From the NCBI GenBank assembly GCA_016928395.1, contig JAFGKV010000096.1, positions 5,127 through 69,126 of the forward strand: a DNA stretch of 64,000 nucleotides. The letters run 5' to 3'. This DNA is from Candidatus Fermentibacterota bacterium (lineage in GTDB: Bacteria; JAFGKV01). Below the pieces are notes generated by a model. It was not told the DNA's origin and searched no databases. It saw nothing but the letters and a program-made list of their open reading frames with translations. The translations under genes and the position numbers were made by a program. Each line of letters opens with the position of its first letter. The stretch's first letter is position 1. This document shows, piece by piece, positions 44,662-54,745 of the stretch.

Positions 44662-47600
44662 GTGAGCAAGAACGCCGCGATCTTGGTCGTTGACGATGAT
44701 CCCGCGCTGCTGCGGGCAACCTCTGCGGTGCTTGCCTCGGCCGGACACACCGTGCATGAGGCCAGAAGCGCCGCCGAGGCGTTGGAGAAGGTGAAGACCT
44801 GTTCGCCGGACCTGGTGCTGGTGGACGTGGTCTTGCCCGATATGAGCGGCCTCGAAGTCAGTCGCCGGATCAAGGCCGATTCGTCCTTGACCGACATCAT
44901 CGTGGTACTCATGTCATGCCTTCGCACCGACTCGACAAGCCAGGCCGAAGGGCTGGAGGGCGGGGCCGATGACTACATCGCCCGCCCGGTCTCCAATCGG
45001 GAGCTTGTAGCACGGGTGCACGGCTTCCTGCGGACTAAGCGCGCGGAGGCGGCGCTGAGGGCGTCTCTGGAGCGCAGCCAGCAACAGCAGGCAGTGGTCG
45101 CTGCGGTTGCCACGTCTCCCCACCTCGCTGCGGGGGATGTGCCTGAACTCGCCCTTCAACTTACTGAGCTCGCCGCCAAGGCACTTGGCGTCGAGCGCGT
45201 AGGAGTGTGGCTGTGTGACGACGACGGAAACGAATTGCGCTGCGTGGACCTCTATGAGGACTCCGCGGGGCGTCATTCCGCGGGCGCGGTGCTGCAACGG
45301 CATGAATACCAGAATGAGTTCGACGCCCTGAGCGCGGCGAAGTACGTGGATGCCGATGACCCGTTGACTGACCCACGGACGGCCGGGTATGTGGCGGGAT
45401 ACCTGAAGCCACTGCGTATCACATCAATGCTGGATGCGGTCATCCGGAGTGCAGGGCGGATTCTCGGAACCCTCTGCTTTGAGCACGTGGAGAGGACCCA
45501 CCGCTGGGAGCCGGATGAGATCGCATTCGCGTGTCAGCTCGCAGACCAGGTCGCGCTGGCAATAATGAACCAGGCGCGCAGGAAGGCGGAAGAGGCGCTG
45601 CGGGAGAGCGAGGAACGAAATCGCTCCATTGTGGCGGCATTGCCTGATCTGCTCTTCCGAATATCCGCCGACGGACGCTTCATTGACTGTCGGGCCAATA
45701 GCCCGGAGCTATTGCTGCTCCCACCTCACCAAGTCATCGGCAGACGAATAGCGGAGATCTTGCCGCCGGACTTGGCACACCTCACCGAGAAAAGGGTGCG
45801 GGAAGCGCTCGATAGCGGACAACTGCAGGTCTATGAATACTCGCTCACCCTGGAAGGCCATGCGCACTGGTTTGAAGCTCGAATGACAACCAGTGGGGCC
45901 AACTCCGTGCTGGCGCTCATCCGCGACATCACCACACGCAAGCTGGCCGAACGGGCGCTGCGGGAATCGGCTCAGAAGTGGAACACCACCTTCGACGCCA
46001 TTGGGGACTGCATGGCCCTGATGGACACCGAGCAGAACATCCTCCAATGCAACAGGGCCTTCGCCGAGTATCTGGAGAGGCCCCTCTCTGAGATCATCGG
46101 CCGGAAATGCTATAGTCTAGTCCACACCGACGGCCGACCGGCAGAAGGCTGTCCCTTCGACCGGACGCTGCACAGCAAGCGGCGCGAGACCATGGAGATG
46201 CAGGTCAACGGCCGCAGCTTCGAGGTCCTGGTGGACCCCATTCTGAGCGAGGATGGCGAGATCACCGGCATCGTTCACATCCTAGCCGAGACTACCGAGC
46301 GCACGCAGGTCATGGACGCGTTGCGACGGAGCGAGGAGCGGTATCGCACGCTGGTGGAGGGCATGGCCGAGGGCCTCATCGCGGGAGACAACGACGATCG
46401 GATTCAGTATGTCAACGCCCGGTTCTGCCAGATGATTGGGAGGGATCCCGAAGAGCTGATCGGAAAGGTCGGCTACGAGGTCTTCGCGCCGGAGGACGAG
46501 CGGGAGTCGATCAGGGCGAAGACCCGCCTGCGGCAGCGAGGGGTCAGCGACACCTACGAAACGAGAATGACCACTGAAGACGGAAGGGAGATCTGGGTGT
46601 CCATCTGTGGTTCGCCGGTGTACGGCCCGGATGGGGCGGTCGTCGGCTCGATCGGCCTGGTCACCGATGTTACCCAGCGCAGACTGGCCGAGGAGGAGCT
46701 GCGGGAGAGCGAGGGGCGTTTCCGGGCAGCGTTCGAAGGGTTGCATGATGCAGTCACCATCGTCACTGAAGACGGGAAGTTCCTCGACTGCAACCAGAGG
46801 GCGCTGGAGATGTTTCGCGTCGAGAGCAAGGCCCGATTTATTGCGCGGCGCCCCGCCGATTTCTCTCCTCCCTTCCAACCTGACGGGCGCGAATCCGTCA
46901 CGGCATCGCGCGAGAGGCTGAGGGAGGTCCTTGAGAAGGACGGATTCGTGCGCTTCGAATGGCTGCATCAACGGGCCGACGGAGAGGCGTTCCCGGCCGA
47001 GGTGGTGCTCACCACCTATCAACGGGGGGGGCGGAGTATCATCCAGGGTGTGATCCGCGACATCACCGCCCGCCGGCGGGCGGAAGAGGAACGCGAGAAG
47101 CTTCAAGGGCAATTGCTGCATGCGCAGAAGATGGAGGCTGTCGGACTGCTGGCGGGCGGGGTGGCGCATGACTTCAACAACATGATCCAAGTCATTCTCG
47201 GGCATACGGACATGGCGTTGGGGCAGGTTGCCTCGGTGGATCCGCTGCTCGCCGATCTTGAGGAGATCCGCACGGCCGCTCAGCGGTCGGCTGCCCTCAC
47301 GCGGCAGTTGTTGGCCTTCGCCCGCAAACAGATCGTGACACCCAAGGTGCTGGACCTGAACGCAACGGTCGAGGGGACACTGAAGATGCTGCGTCGGCTG
47401 ATCGGCGAAGACATCGCGCTTTCGTGGAAGCCAGGAGCCGGGCTGTGGAGCGTGAAGATGGATCCATCGCAGGTGGACCAGGTTCTGGCGAACCTGTGCG
47501 TGAACGCGCGGGATGCGATCAGAGGGGTGGGCGAGGTCGCCATCGAGACGAAGAACGTCACGGTCGACGAGGCATGTTGCGCGGATCGCGCTGGCTTTGT

Positions 47601-48246
47601 TCCGGGGTCGTACGTGCAACTTTCCGTGAGTGACGACGGGTGCGGGATGGACAAGGAGACCCTCGGGAGGGTGTTCGAGCCGTTCTTCACGACGAAGGGC
47701 GTGGGAGAGGGAACGGGGCTCGGGCTGTCGACGGTGTACGGCATCGTGAAGCAGAACGAGGGATTCATCGACGCATACAGCGAGCCGGGAGCAGGTACGG
47801 TGATCACGATCTATCTGCCGTCGCAGGGAGAGGGAGTGCAGGAGGAGGAGCAGGAGAAGGGATCGGGGGTGCGTCGAGGCGGGGGAGAGACAGTGCTGTT
47901 GGTGGAGGACGACGGGGCGATCCTGCGGATGGGGGCGCGGATGCTGGAGGGTCTTGGGTACCGTGTGGTGACGGCGGGGACGCCGTGGGATGCCATACGG
48001 CAGGCGGAACGTGCGGGAGAGATCGACCTCTTGATCACAGACGTCGTGATGCCCGAGATGAACGGGCGTGAGCTGGCGAGGCGGATCGGCGGGATGAAGC
48101 CGGGTTTGAGATGCCTGTACATGTCGGGCTACACGGCGGATGTGATTGCACACCGGGGTGTAGTAGATGCGGGTGTGCGGTTTCTACAGAAGCCGTTCAC
48201 ACTGGAGGAGTTGGCGCGGAAGGTGCGCGAAGCGCTGGTGGGATGA
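44662..48246 (+). CDS. very large receiver-GAF-PASx4 hybrid kinase
   Basis: The receiver (1-125) contains ILVVDDDPALLRAT and VLVDVVLPDMSG. A GAF domain (140-310) follows (ALGVERVGVWLCDDDG). Four PAS domains occupy about 315-805; the second has a Cys pattern CYSLVHTDGRPAEGCPF. HisKA has H836 in GGVAHDFNNMIQV. The HATPase has NLCVNARDAI, and the receiver (1070-1194) has LLITDVVMPEMNG. GTG 44662 has GAGGAA 5 nt upstream. No TM. It is flanked on both sides by the two repeat families, unlike the genes upstream. Confidence 0.92.
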   Translation: MSKNAAILVVDDDPALLRATSAVLASAGHTVHEARSAAEALEKVKTCSPDLVLVDVVLPDMSGLEVSRRIKADSSLTDIIVVLMSCLRTDSTSQAEGLEGGADDYIARPVSNRELVARVHGFLRTKRAEAALRASLERSQQQQAVVAAVATSPHLAAGDVPELALQLTELAAKALGVERVGVWLCDDDGNELRCVDLYEDSAGRHSAGAVLQRHEYQNEFDALSAAKYVDADDPLTDPRTAGYVAGYLKPLRITSMLDAVIRSAGRILGTLCFEHVERTHRWEPDEIAFACQLADQVALAIMNQARRKAEEALRESEERNRSIVAALPDLLFRISADGRFIDCRANSPELLLLPPHQVIGRRIAEILPPDLAHLTEKRVREALDSGQLQVYEYSLTLEGHAHWFEARMTTSGANSVLALIRDITTRKLAERALRESAQKWNTTFDAIGDCMALMDTEQNILQCNRAFAEYLERPLSEIIGRKCYSLVHTDGRPAEGCPFDRTLHSKRRETMEMQVNGRSFEVLVDPILSEDGEITGIVHILAETTERTQVMDALRRSEERYRTLVEGMAEGLIAGDNDDRIQYVNARFCQMIGRDPEELIGKVGYEVFAPEDERESIRAKTRLRQRGVSDTYETRMTTEDGREIWVSICGSPVYGPDGAVVGSIGLVTDVTQRRLAEEELRESEGRFRAAFEGLHDAVTIVTEDGKFLDCNQRALEMFRVESKARFIARRPADFSPPFQPDGRESVTASRERLREVLEKDGFVRFEWLHQRADGEAFPAEVVLTTYQRGGRSIIQGVIRDITARRRAEEEREKLQGQLLHAQKMEAVGLLAGGVAHDFNNMIQVILGHTDMALGQVASVDPLLADLEEIRTAAQRSAALTRQLLAFARKQIVTPKVLDLNATVEGTLKMLRRLIGEDIALSWKPGAGLWSVKMDPSQVDQVLANLCVNARDAIRGVGEVAIETKNVTVDEACCADRAGFVPGSYVQLSVSDDGCGMDKETLGRVFEPFFTTKGVGEGTGLGLSTVYGIVKQNEGFIDAYSEPGAGTVITIYLPSQGEGVQEEEQEKGSGVRRGGGETVLLVEDDGAILRMGARMLEGLGYRVVTAGTPWDAIRQAERAGEIDLLITDVVMPEMNGRELARRIGGMKPGLRCLYMSGYTADVIAHRGVVDAGVRFLQKPFTLEELARKVREALVG

Positions 48247-48274
48247 TGATGAGCGCGGAGCTCGGAACAATGGA

Positions 48275-48302
48275 TCCCGCAGAGACGCAGAGGCGCAGAG
48301 AT
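48275..48302 (+). repeat. left inverted repeat of the GxxExxY element
   Basis: 28 nt starting TCCCGCAGAGACGCAGAG. It matches the reverse complement of 48688-48715 at 26 of 28 positions and runs into the start codon of the GxxExxY gene. Two heptamers (48254-48267) lie outside it. Confidence 0.8.
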
Positions 48303-48687
48303 GATGAATGAGAACGAGATCGGGACGATCATCGTCGAGTCGGCGATCGCGGTTCATCGAGGCTTGGGACCAGGACTACTCGAGACGGTCTACGAGGTAG
48401 TCCTGGCGCGTGAACTGCGGGACCGTGGCTTGTCTGTTGAACGGCAGCAACCTATCGCAATCGAGTACAAGGGAATCACGTTCGACGAGGGGTTCAGGGC
48501 TGACCTCATTGTTGAAAGACGAGTGATCGTGGAACTCAAGTCGGTCGAGCGGGTGACGGCCGCGCATGCAAGACAGGTCCAGACCTATCTGCGGTTGACG
48601 GGATGCAGACTCGGGTATCTTCTCAACTTCGGCGAGGCGCTGATGAAAGAGGGTATCACGCGATGCGTGAATGGCCTTGCAGAGTAG
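48301..48687 (+). CDS. GxxExxY protein
   Basis: A 128-aa protein with the family-defining pattern GPGLLETVYE near residue 23, then FRADLIVERRVIVELKSVE and a C-terminal QVQTYLRLTG..LGYLLNFG. The conserved acidic, E-L-K and Q-x-x-x-Y residues resemble the PD-(D/E)XK nuclease core; the biological role is unknown. ATG 48301 or 48304 may be used. The gene fills the space between two 28-nt inverted repeats and is the only non-signalling gene between 11 and 61 kb, so it looks inserted. Confidence 0.88.
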   Translation: MMNENEIGTIIVESAIAVHRGLGPGLLETVYEVVLARELRDRGLSVERQQPIAIEYKGITFDEGFRADLIVERRVIVELKSVERVTAAHARQVQTYLRLTGCRLGYLLNFGEALMKEGITRCVNGLAE

Positions 48688-48715
48688 CTCTCTGCGTCTC
48701 TGCGTCTCTGCGGGA
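48688..48715 (-). repeat. right inverted repeat of the GxxExxY element
   Basis: The reverse complement starts TCCCGCAGAGACGCAGAG and matches the left repeat with two differences. It begins immediately after the TAG stop. Inverted heptamers (GTTCCGC, GCTCCGC, GTTCGGA at 48733-48753) lie outside, mirroring the left flank. Confidence 0.8.
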
Positions 48716-48801
48716 TAGAGCGTATGTCTTCCGTTCCGCGCTCCGCGTTCGGAAGGCTCTGCACGCCATCGCTGTTCTGCGAGTATGAGGGGAGGAACGT
48801 C

Positions 48802-51800
48802 ATGACCGGGAAGAAAGGGAACACTCAGAACCGGAAGACCAAGGCGACGCCCGCCACGCCAGCCAAATCGCCCCCAGTCTCGGCGGAGACCGATCAGGCT
48901 GAACCGGGCCCGGTCCCTACGCGGCAGGCGCATTTTCCCATCGTCGGCATCGGCGCCTCGGCCGGGGGCCTGGCGGCCTTCGAAGCCTTCTTCTCCGGCA
49001 TGCCCGCCGACACCGACCCCGGCATGGCCTTTGTGCTGGTGCAGCACCTGGCCCCGGACCATGAGAGCATCCTCACTGATCTGATCCGGCGCCATACCCG
49101 CATGCAGGTCTTCCAAGTCGAGGACGGGATGGTGGTCCAGCCCAACTGCGCGTACGTCATCCCTCCAGGCAGCGACATGGCGTTTCTGAACGGCACGCTC
49201 CAATTGATGGAACCGTCCGCCCCGCGTGGGCAGCGCCTGACGATCGACTACTTTTTTCGCTCCCTGGCCCAAGACCAGCACGAGCGGGCCATCGGCATCG
49301 TACTTTCGGGCACGGGAAGTGACGGCACCCTGGGCGTGCGTGCGATCAAGGGCGAGGGTGGCATGGTTATGGCGCAGAACCCCGCATCCACTGAGTACGA
49401 TGGCATGCCGCGCAGCGCCATTGCCACCGGCCTGGTGGACTATGAGCTGCCTCCGGCCGAGATGCCCGCCCAGCTCATCGCCTACGTAACTCATGCGTTC
49501 GGCACGCCGCCCCGGCCCTCCACAGCCACGGCGTCCGCGGTCGAGAACGACCTGAAGAAGATCTTCATCCTGCTGCGCGCCCACACCGGCCACGACTTTT
49601 CCCGGTACAAGTCGAGCATGATCAACCGCCGCATCGAGCGGCGCATGGCCGTCCACCAGATCGAAACGATGGACGGGTATGTCAAGCATCTGCAGCATGC
49701 GCCTGAGGAGCTTGACGCACTCTTCCGGGACCTGTTGATCGGCGTGACCAGTTTCTTCCGCGATTCGGAGGCCTTCCGGGCACTCGAGGAACAGGTCATC
49801 CCAAAGCTTTTCGCCGGCAGGCCCGCGAGCTCCGTGATCCGCGTCTGGTCGCCAGGATGTTCCACCGGCGAGGAGGCCTATTCCATCGCAATCCTGCTCG
49901 CCGAACGTCAGGAGGCGATGAAACAGAGTTTCAAAGTGCAGATCTTCGCCACCGACATCAGCAGCCAGGCTATTGTCGCGGCCCGGGCCGGCCTCTATCC
50001 GGCCAGCATTGCCGCAGACCTCTCGCCGGAGCGGCTGATGCGCTTCTTCACGGCCGAGCCCGACGGTAGCGCGTACCGAATTCACCGGGGCATCCGCGAC
50101 ATGCTGGTCTTTTCCGAGCAAGATGCGATCGAGAACGCACCCTTTGCGAAACTCGACCTCATCAGTTGCCGCAATCTCCTGATCTACATGGGCGGGGACC
50201 TGCGGAGGAACCTCATACCCATGTTTCACTATGCGCTGAAGCCGGGCGGTTATCTCTTTCTGGGCACTTCCGAAACCGCGGACGAGTTTGGCGATCTGTT
50301 TACCGCGTTAGACCGGAAATCGAAGCTATATGAGCGCAAAGAGGAGACTCACGGCACAAAGCACACGGCGATGAGGCGGTTTCTCCCGGCCATGACGGCG
50401 ATAGATGTGGCGCTCCCGCGAGCCGTCGAAAAGGCCGCGAACGCTCCGAAGCTGCCGCTGCGCGAGCTGACCGAACAGGCGCTGCTACTGCAGGGCGGGC
50501 TGGCCGGCGTACTGGTCAACTACCACGGGGACATCCTCTACCTCCACGGCCGCACCGGGCAGTACTTGGAGCCGGCCCCAGGCGAGGCTGGAACCAACAA
50601 CATCCTGAAGATGGCCCGCGAAGGGTTGCGGCGCGAACTGACCGTGGCCCTCCGCAAGGCCGTGAGGACAAGAGAAGTCATTCGCTGCCCGGGCCTGCGC
50701 GTCAAGACGAATGGCGACGTTTCCACGGTCAACCTGACCGTGCGCCCGGTGGCCCCGAGCCTGGCCGCACCTGCGCAAGGCAAACCCGGCGCGGCGATTG
50801 AGACGCCCCTGTTCCTGGTCGTCCTGCAGGAGACGCGGTCGGACAAGTCGGACAAGTCAGACGCATCCGACACACCGGACGCCAACGCGCGCATCGCGGC
50901 GCTCAAACAGGAACTACGGTCCAAGGAGGAATACCTCGATGCTACCATCGAGGAACTGGAGACCTCCAACGAAGAACTCAAATCATTCACTGTGGAGATG
51001 CAGTCGGTGAACGAGGAATTGCAATCCACCAACGAGGAGCTGGAAACATCCAAAGAGGAATTGCAGTCGGTGAACGAGGAACTGGCCACGATCAACGCCG
51101 AACTGCAGACCAAGGTGGCCGATCTGTCGCGGGCCAACAACGACATGAACAACCTGCTGGCAGGCACCGGCATTGCCACCGTCTTCGTGGACCTGGACCT
51201 GCGCATCCTGCGCTTCACCCCCCGCGCCATTGAGATTGTTAAGCTGAGGGTGAGCGACGTGGGCAGGCCCGTGGGCCACATCGTCTCCAACTTGGTGGGC
51301 TACGATCGCCTGGCGATGGACGCGCAGGCCGTGCTGGATACTCTGACTCCCAAAGAGCTGGAGGTGCAGACCCGTGCAGGAGTGTGGTACGCGATGCGCA
51401 TCCTGCCCTACCGCACGCTGGACAACGCGATTGAGGGCGCCGTGATCACGTTTGTCGACATCACCGAGACCTGGAAGATCCGGGAGGCGCTGCGGAAGGC
51501 GAACGAACTGCTCCGCCTGGCGGTTGTCGTGCGCGATGCGCACGATGCGATCACCGTGCACGACCTGGACGGCCGCATCATCGCCTGGAATCCGGGAGCG
51601 GTGAGGATGTATGGCTGGAGTGAAGCCGAGGCGTTGGCGATGAATGCCCGCGAACGGATCCCGAAAGGGCTTCGAGACCAAGCGTTGGTCAAGGCACATC
51701 AGCTCAGCCAGGCTCAGGTTCTAAAGCCGTTTCGCACAGAACGGCTCACTAGGGACGGTGCCGTCGTGGAGGTCTGGATGACCGCCACGGCATTGGTGAA

Positions 51801-51897
51801 TGAGACCGGGCAAGTGTATGCGATCGCGACAACGGAACGGTCGATCGGATCAACGAATGCCCACACGAAGGAGGCCCGCGATGGCTCGCAGGGATAA
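48802..51897 (+). CDS. CheB-CheR fusion with PAS domains
   Basis: Residues 45-225 form a CheB methylesterase domain with Ser53 in GIGASAGG, QHLAPDH and LSGTGSDG as the catalytic triad regions. Residues 245-510 form a CheR methyltransferase with the SAM loop GCSTGEEAYS at about 352-361 and ISCRNLLIYM. A long heptad coiled coil with SNEELKSF and VNEELQSTNEEL follows, then two PAS domains to the end. There is no receiver in front of CheB and no kinase. ATG 48802 has GGGGAGGAA upstream; the frame is open to 48724 through repeat sequence. No chemoreceptor, CheA or CheW is present nearby, so it probably modifies or couples to the kinase encoded 17 bases into its end. Confidence 0.93.
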   Translation: MTGKKGNTQNRKTKATPATPAKSPPVSAETDQAEPGPVPTRQAHFPIVGIGASAGGLAAFEAFFSGMPADTDPGMAFVLVQHLAPDHESILTDLIRRHTRMQVFQVEDGMVVQPNCAYVIPPGSDMAFLNGTLQLMEPSAPRGQRLTIDYFFRSLAQDQHERAIGIVLSGTGSDGTLGVRAIKGEGGMVMAQNPASTEYDGMPRSAIATGLVDYELPPAEMPAQLIAYVTHAFGTPPRPSTATASAVENDLKKIFILLRAHTGHDFSRYKSSMINRRIERRMAVHQIETMDGYVKHLQHAPEELDALFRDLLIGVTSFFRDSEAFRALEEQVIPKLFAGRPASSVIRVWSPGCSTGEEAYSIAILLAERQEAMKQSFKVQIFATDISSQAIVAARAGLYPASIAADLSPERLMRFFTAEPDGSAYRIHRGIRDMLVFSEQDAIENAPFAKLDLISCRNLLIYMGGDLRRNLIPMFHYALKPGGYLFLGTSETADEFGDLFTALDRKSKLYERKEETHGTKHTAMRRFLPAMTAIDVALPRAVEKAANAPKLPLRELTEQALLLQGGLAGVLVNYHGDILYLHGRTGQYLEPAPGEAGTNNILKMAREGLRRELTVALRKAVRTREVIRCPGLRVKTNGDVSTVNLTVRPVAPSLAAPAQGKPGAAIETPLFLVVLQETRSDKSDKSDASDTPDANARIAALKQELRSKEEYLDATIEELETSNEELKSFTVEMQSVNEELQSTNEELETSKEELQSVNEELATINAELQTKVADLSRANNDMNNLLAGTGIATVFVDLDLRILRFTPRAIEIVKLRVSDVGRPVGHIVSNLVGYDRLAMDAQAVLDTLTPKELEVQTRAGVWYAMRILPYRTLDNAIEGAVITFVDITETWKIREALRKANELLRLAVVVRDAHDAITVHDLDGRIIAWNPGAVRMYGWSEAEALAMNARERIPKGLRDQALVKAHQLSQAQVLKPFRTERLTRDGAVVEVWMTATALVNETGQVYAIATTERSIGSTNAHTKEARDGSQG

Positions 51898-54745
51898 CCC
51901 GCCTGGCGACGCCGCCGAACTGCGCCGGGAGGCCGAGGAGATCGCCCGGAGAAAAGCCGCCCATTCGCTGAAGAGCATTGAGACCCTGTCGACCGAAGAA
52001 GTACGGAAGGTTCTCCACGAACTAGACGTGCACCAGATCGAGCTGGAGCTACAGAACGAGGAACTGCGCCGGGCGCAGGCGGAACTGGAAGCGTCGCGGG
52101 CGCGATACTTCGACCTGTACGATCTAGCCCCTGTCGGCTATTGCACCCTTAGCGAGAAGGGGCTGATCCTGGAAGTCAATCTCGCCGCCGCCGCCCTGCT
52201 GGGCGTGGCCCGGAGCGCGCTGGTCAACCGGGCGTTGACCAGCTTTGTCTACCCCGAGGACCAGGACATCTACTACCTGCATCGCAAACAGCTCTTTGAG
52301 ACCGGTGCGCCGCAGGCGTGTGAATTCAGGATGCTGCGTGCCAACGCCGGCCCTTTCTGGGCACATGTGGCGGCCACCGCGGCAAAGGACTCCGATGGCG
52401 CGCCCGTGCGCCGCGTCGTGATGAGTGACATCACGGAGCGGAAGAAGGCGGAGGCAACGCTGCGGGAGAGCGAGCAAAGGTACCACCTGCTGGTCGACAC
52501 CGCTCAAGAATCGATCGTTGTCGCGCAAGACGGCCTGCTCAAGTTCGTCAATCCCGTGACGCTGGGCCTGTTGGAAGGGCATTCGGAGCAGGAACTCATT
52601 GATCGACCATTCACCGAATTCATCCACCCTGATGATCGGAGCATGGTGGTTGCCAACTACCGGCGCCGGATCGCAGGAGAACCAGTACAGTCCCGGTATG
52701 CCTTCAGGCTGGCTACCCGTGATGGCAGTATCAAGTGGGTGGAAATCAGTGCCGCCTTGATTGAATGGCAAGGCAGACCGGCCACATTGAACTTCCTCAC
52801 GGATGTCACAGAGCGCAAGCGGGCGGAGGAGGAACGGCAGTCGGCGAGAGAATTCCTCGACAGGATCATCAACGCGATTGCGGATCCGGTCTTCGTCAAA
52901 GATGACCAGCGGCGTTTTGTGCTCGTCAATGACGCGCTGTGCGCGATCGTCGGCCGCCCGAGAGAGGCCCTCCTTGGCGAGGATGGCGACGATATGTTCC
53001 CCGAGGACCAGGTCGCGGTCTTCCGGAAGATGGACGCCGGTGTTCTCGACACCGGCAACGAGAATGTGAACGAGGAATCTCTGAGCAACTTGTCCAGCGG
53101 AGAGGTGCGCACGATCGTCACGCGCAAGACCCGCTACATCGATCCGGCCGGAAGACGGTTTCTCGTCGGAGTGATCCGTGACTTCACCGAGCGCACGCGG
53201 GTGGAGGCGGCGCTACGGGAGAGCGAGGGGAGGTACCGGTCTCTCGTGGAGCTGGCGCCTGATGCGATCTACACGATAGCTCCGGATGGCACCATATCGT
53301 CGCTGAACCAGGCCTTCGAGAAGATCACGGGCTGGTCGTGCGAAGAGTGGTTGGGGAGGCCCTTCGTGGGACTTGTTCACCCGGATGACCTGCCGGGAGC
53401 CGTGCAGTCGTTTGAATGCTCACTCCGCGGCGAGTTTCCACCGCCCTACGAAATGCGGATTCGGCTGAAGACGGGCGGTTACGTGGTCGCCGAATTCACC
53501 AGTTGCCCGCTTGTGGAAGATGGGCGGGTCATCGGCGAGCTGGGGATGGCCCGCGACATCACCAATCGCAAGCGTGCGGAGGAAGAGCGTGACCGGCTCC
53601 AGGCGCAACTCCTTCAGGCGCAGAAGATGGAATCCGTGGGGCGGCTTGCCGGCGGGGTGGCCCATGATTTCAACAATCAACTGCAGGTGATCTTCGGATA
53701 CACGACCTTTGCGCAAAAGCACGTGGACCCACACGAGCCCCTGTATGCCGACCTTGAGGAGATCCGCAAGGCCGCCCAGCGTTCCGCCGACCTGACGCGC
53801 CAACTGCTGGCCTTTGCCCGGAAACAGACCATCGCCCCAGAGGTGCTGGACCTGAACGTGACGATTGAGAGCATCCTCAAGATGCTGCGGCGGCTCATCG
53901 GGGAGGCCATCGACCTGGCGTGGCTGCCGGGCAAGAACCTGTGGCCGATCAAGGTGGACCCGGCGCAGATCGATCAGATCCTGGCAAACCTGTGCGTGAA
54001 CGCGCGGGATGCGATAGGCGGCGTAGGAAAGATCACCATCGAGACGCGGACCGCCAGGTTCGACGAGGTCACCAGCGCGGGACATGTGGGATGTGTCCCC
54101 GGCGAGTATGTGATGCTGGGAGTAAGTGACGATGGGCGCGGGATGGACAAAGAGACCCTCGATAGGGTGTTCGAGCCGTTCTTCACGACCAAAGGGGCAG
54201 GAGAGGGAACCGGGTTGGGGCTGGCCATGGTGCATGGCATCGTGACGCAGAACAAGGGATTCATCAGCGTTCAGAGCGAACCGGGGGAAGGCACGACGTT
54301 TTGGATCTATCTGCCCCGGCACGAGGGCGAGGCGGTGGATGTGTTGAAGGAGCCCGTGGAGGAAACGCCGAGGGGCCAAGGCGAGACGGTGCTGGTGGTG
54401 GAAGACGAGGTCTCGATCCTGCGTCTGGCGAGGAGAATGTTAGAGGGTCTCGGTTACGTCGTTCTGACGGCAGGGACCCCTGGCGACGCCACACGACTGG
54501 CCGAGGAACATACTGGCGAGATCCATCTGCTCATGACCGACGTGGTGATGCCCCAGATGACGGGGAAGGATCTGGCGGAACGGATCATGGGGACGAGGCC
54601 GGGGCTGAGATGTCTGTACATGTCGGGGTACACGGCGGATGTGATCGCGCCCTTTGGCGTGCTTGAGGACGGTGTGCGGTTCATGCAGAAGCCGTTCACG
54701 CTGGAGGACTTGGCGCGGAAGGTGCGCGAGGCGCTGGAGGGGTGA
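51881..54745 (+). CDS. PASx4 hybrid histidine kinase
   Basis: The N-terminal helical region (1-75) contains VRKVLHELDVHQIELELQNE, a segment typical of kinases encoded after CheB-CheR fusions. Four PAS domains (75-570) follow. HisKA has H595 in GGVAHDFNNQLQV. The HATPase has NLCVNARDAI and GTGLGLAMV, and the C-terminal receiver (825-954) has LVVEDEVSILRLA and LLMTDVVMPQMTG. ATG 51881 has AAGGAGG 6 nt upstream and lies 17 bases inside the preceding gene. The kinase-receiver half is nearly the same as in the gene at 58051. Confidence 0.93.
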   Translation: MARRDNPPGDAAELRREAEEIARRKAAHSLKSIETLSTEEVRKVLHELDVHQIELELQNEELRRAQAELEASRARYFDLYDLAPVGYCTLSEKGLILEVNLAAAALLGVARSALVNRALTSFVYPEDQDIYYLHRKQLFETGAPQACEFRMLRANAGPFWAHVAATAAKDSDGAPVRRVVMSDITERKKAEATLRESEQRYHLLVDTAQESIVVAQDGLLKFVNPVTLGLLEGHSEQELIDRPFTEFIHPDDRSMVVANYRRRIAGEPVQSRYAFRLATRDGSIKWVEISAALIEWQGRPATLNFLTDVTERKRAEEERQSAREFLDRIINAIADPVFVKDDQRRFVLVNDALCAIVGRPREALLGEDGDDMFPEDQVAVFRKMDAGVLDTGNENVNEESLSNLSSGEVRTIVTRKTRYIDPAGRRFLVGVIRDFTERTRVEAALRESEGRYRSLVELAPDAIYTIAPDGTISSLNQAFEKITGWSCEEWLGRPFVGLVHPDDLPGAVQSFECSLRGEFPPPYEMRIRLKTGGYVVAEFTSCPLVEDGRVIGELGMARDITNRKRAEEERDRLQAQLLQAQKMESVGRLAGGVAHDFNNQLQVIFGYTTFAQKHVDPHEPLYADLEEIRKAAQRSADLTRQLLAFARKQTIAPEVLDLNVTIESILKMLRRLIGEAIDLAWLPGKNLWPIKVDPAQIDQILANLCVNARDAIGGVGKITIETRTARFDEVTSAGHVGCVPGEYVMLGVSDDGRGMDKETLDRVFEPFFTTKGAGEGTGLGLAMVHGIVTQNKGFISVQSEPGEGTTFWIYLPRHEGEAVDVLKEPVEETPRGQGETVLVVEDEVSILRLARRMLEGLGYVVLTAGTPGDATRLAEEHTGEIHLLMTDVVMPQMTGKDLAERIMGTRPGLRCLYMSGYTADVIAPFGVLEDGVRFMQKPFTLEDLARKVREALEG

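Noticed and set aside
46282-48153. 623-codon minus-strand frame, and a similar 617-codon frame at 48376-50229
   Set aside because: Both are antisense to genes with intact catalytic motifs (hybrid kinase, CheB-CheR) and show no recognisable protein features.
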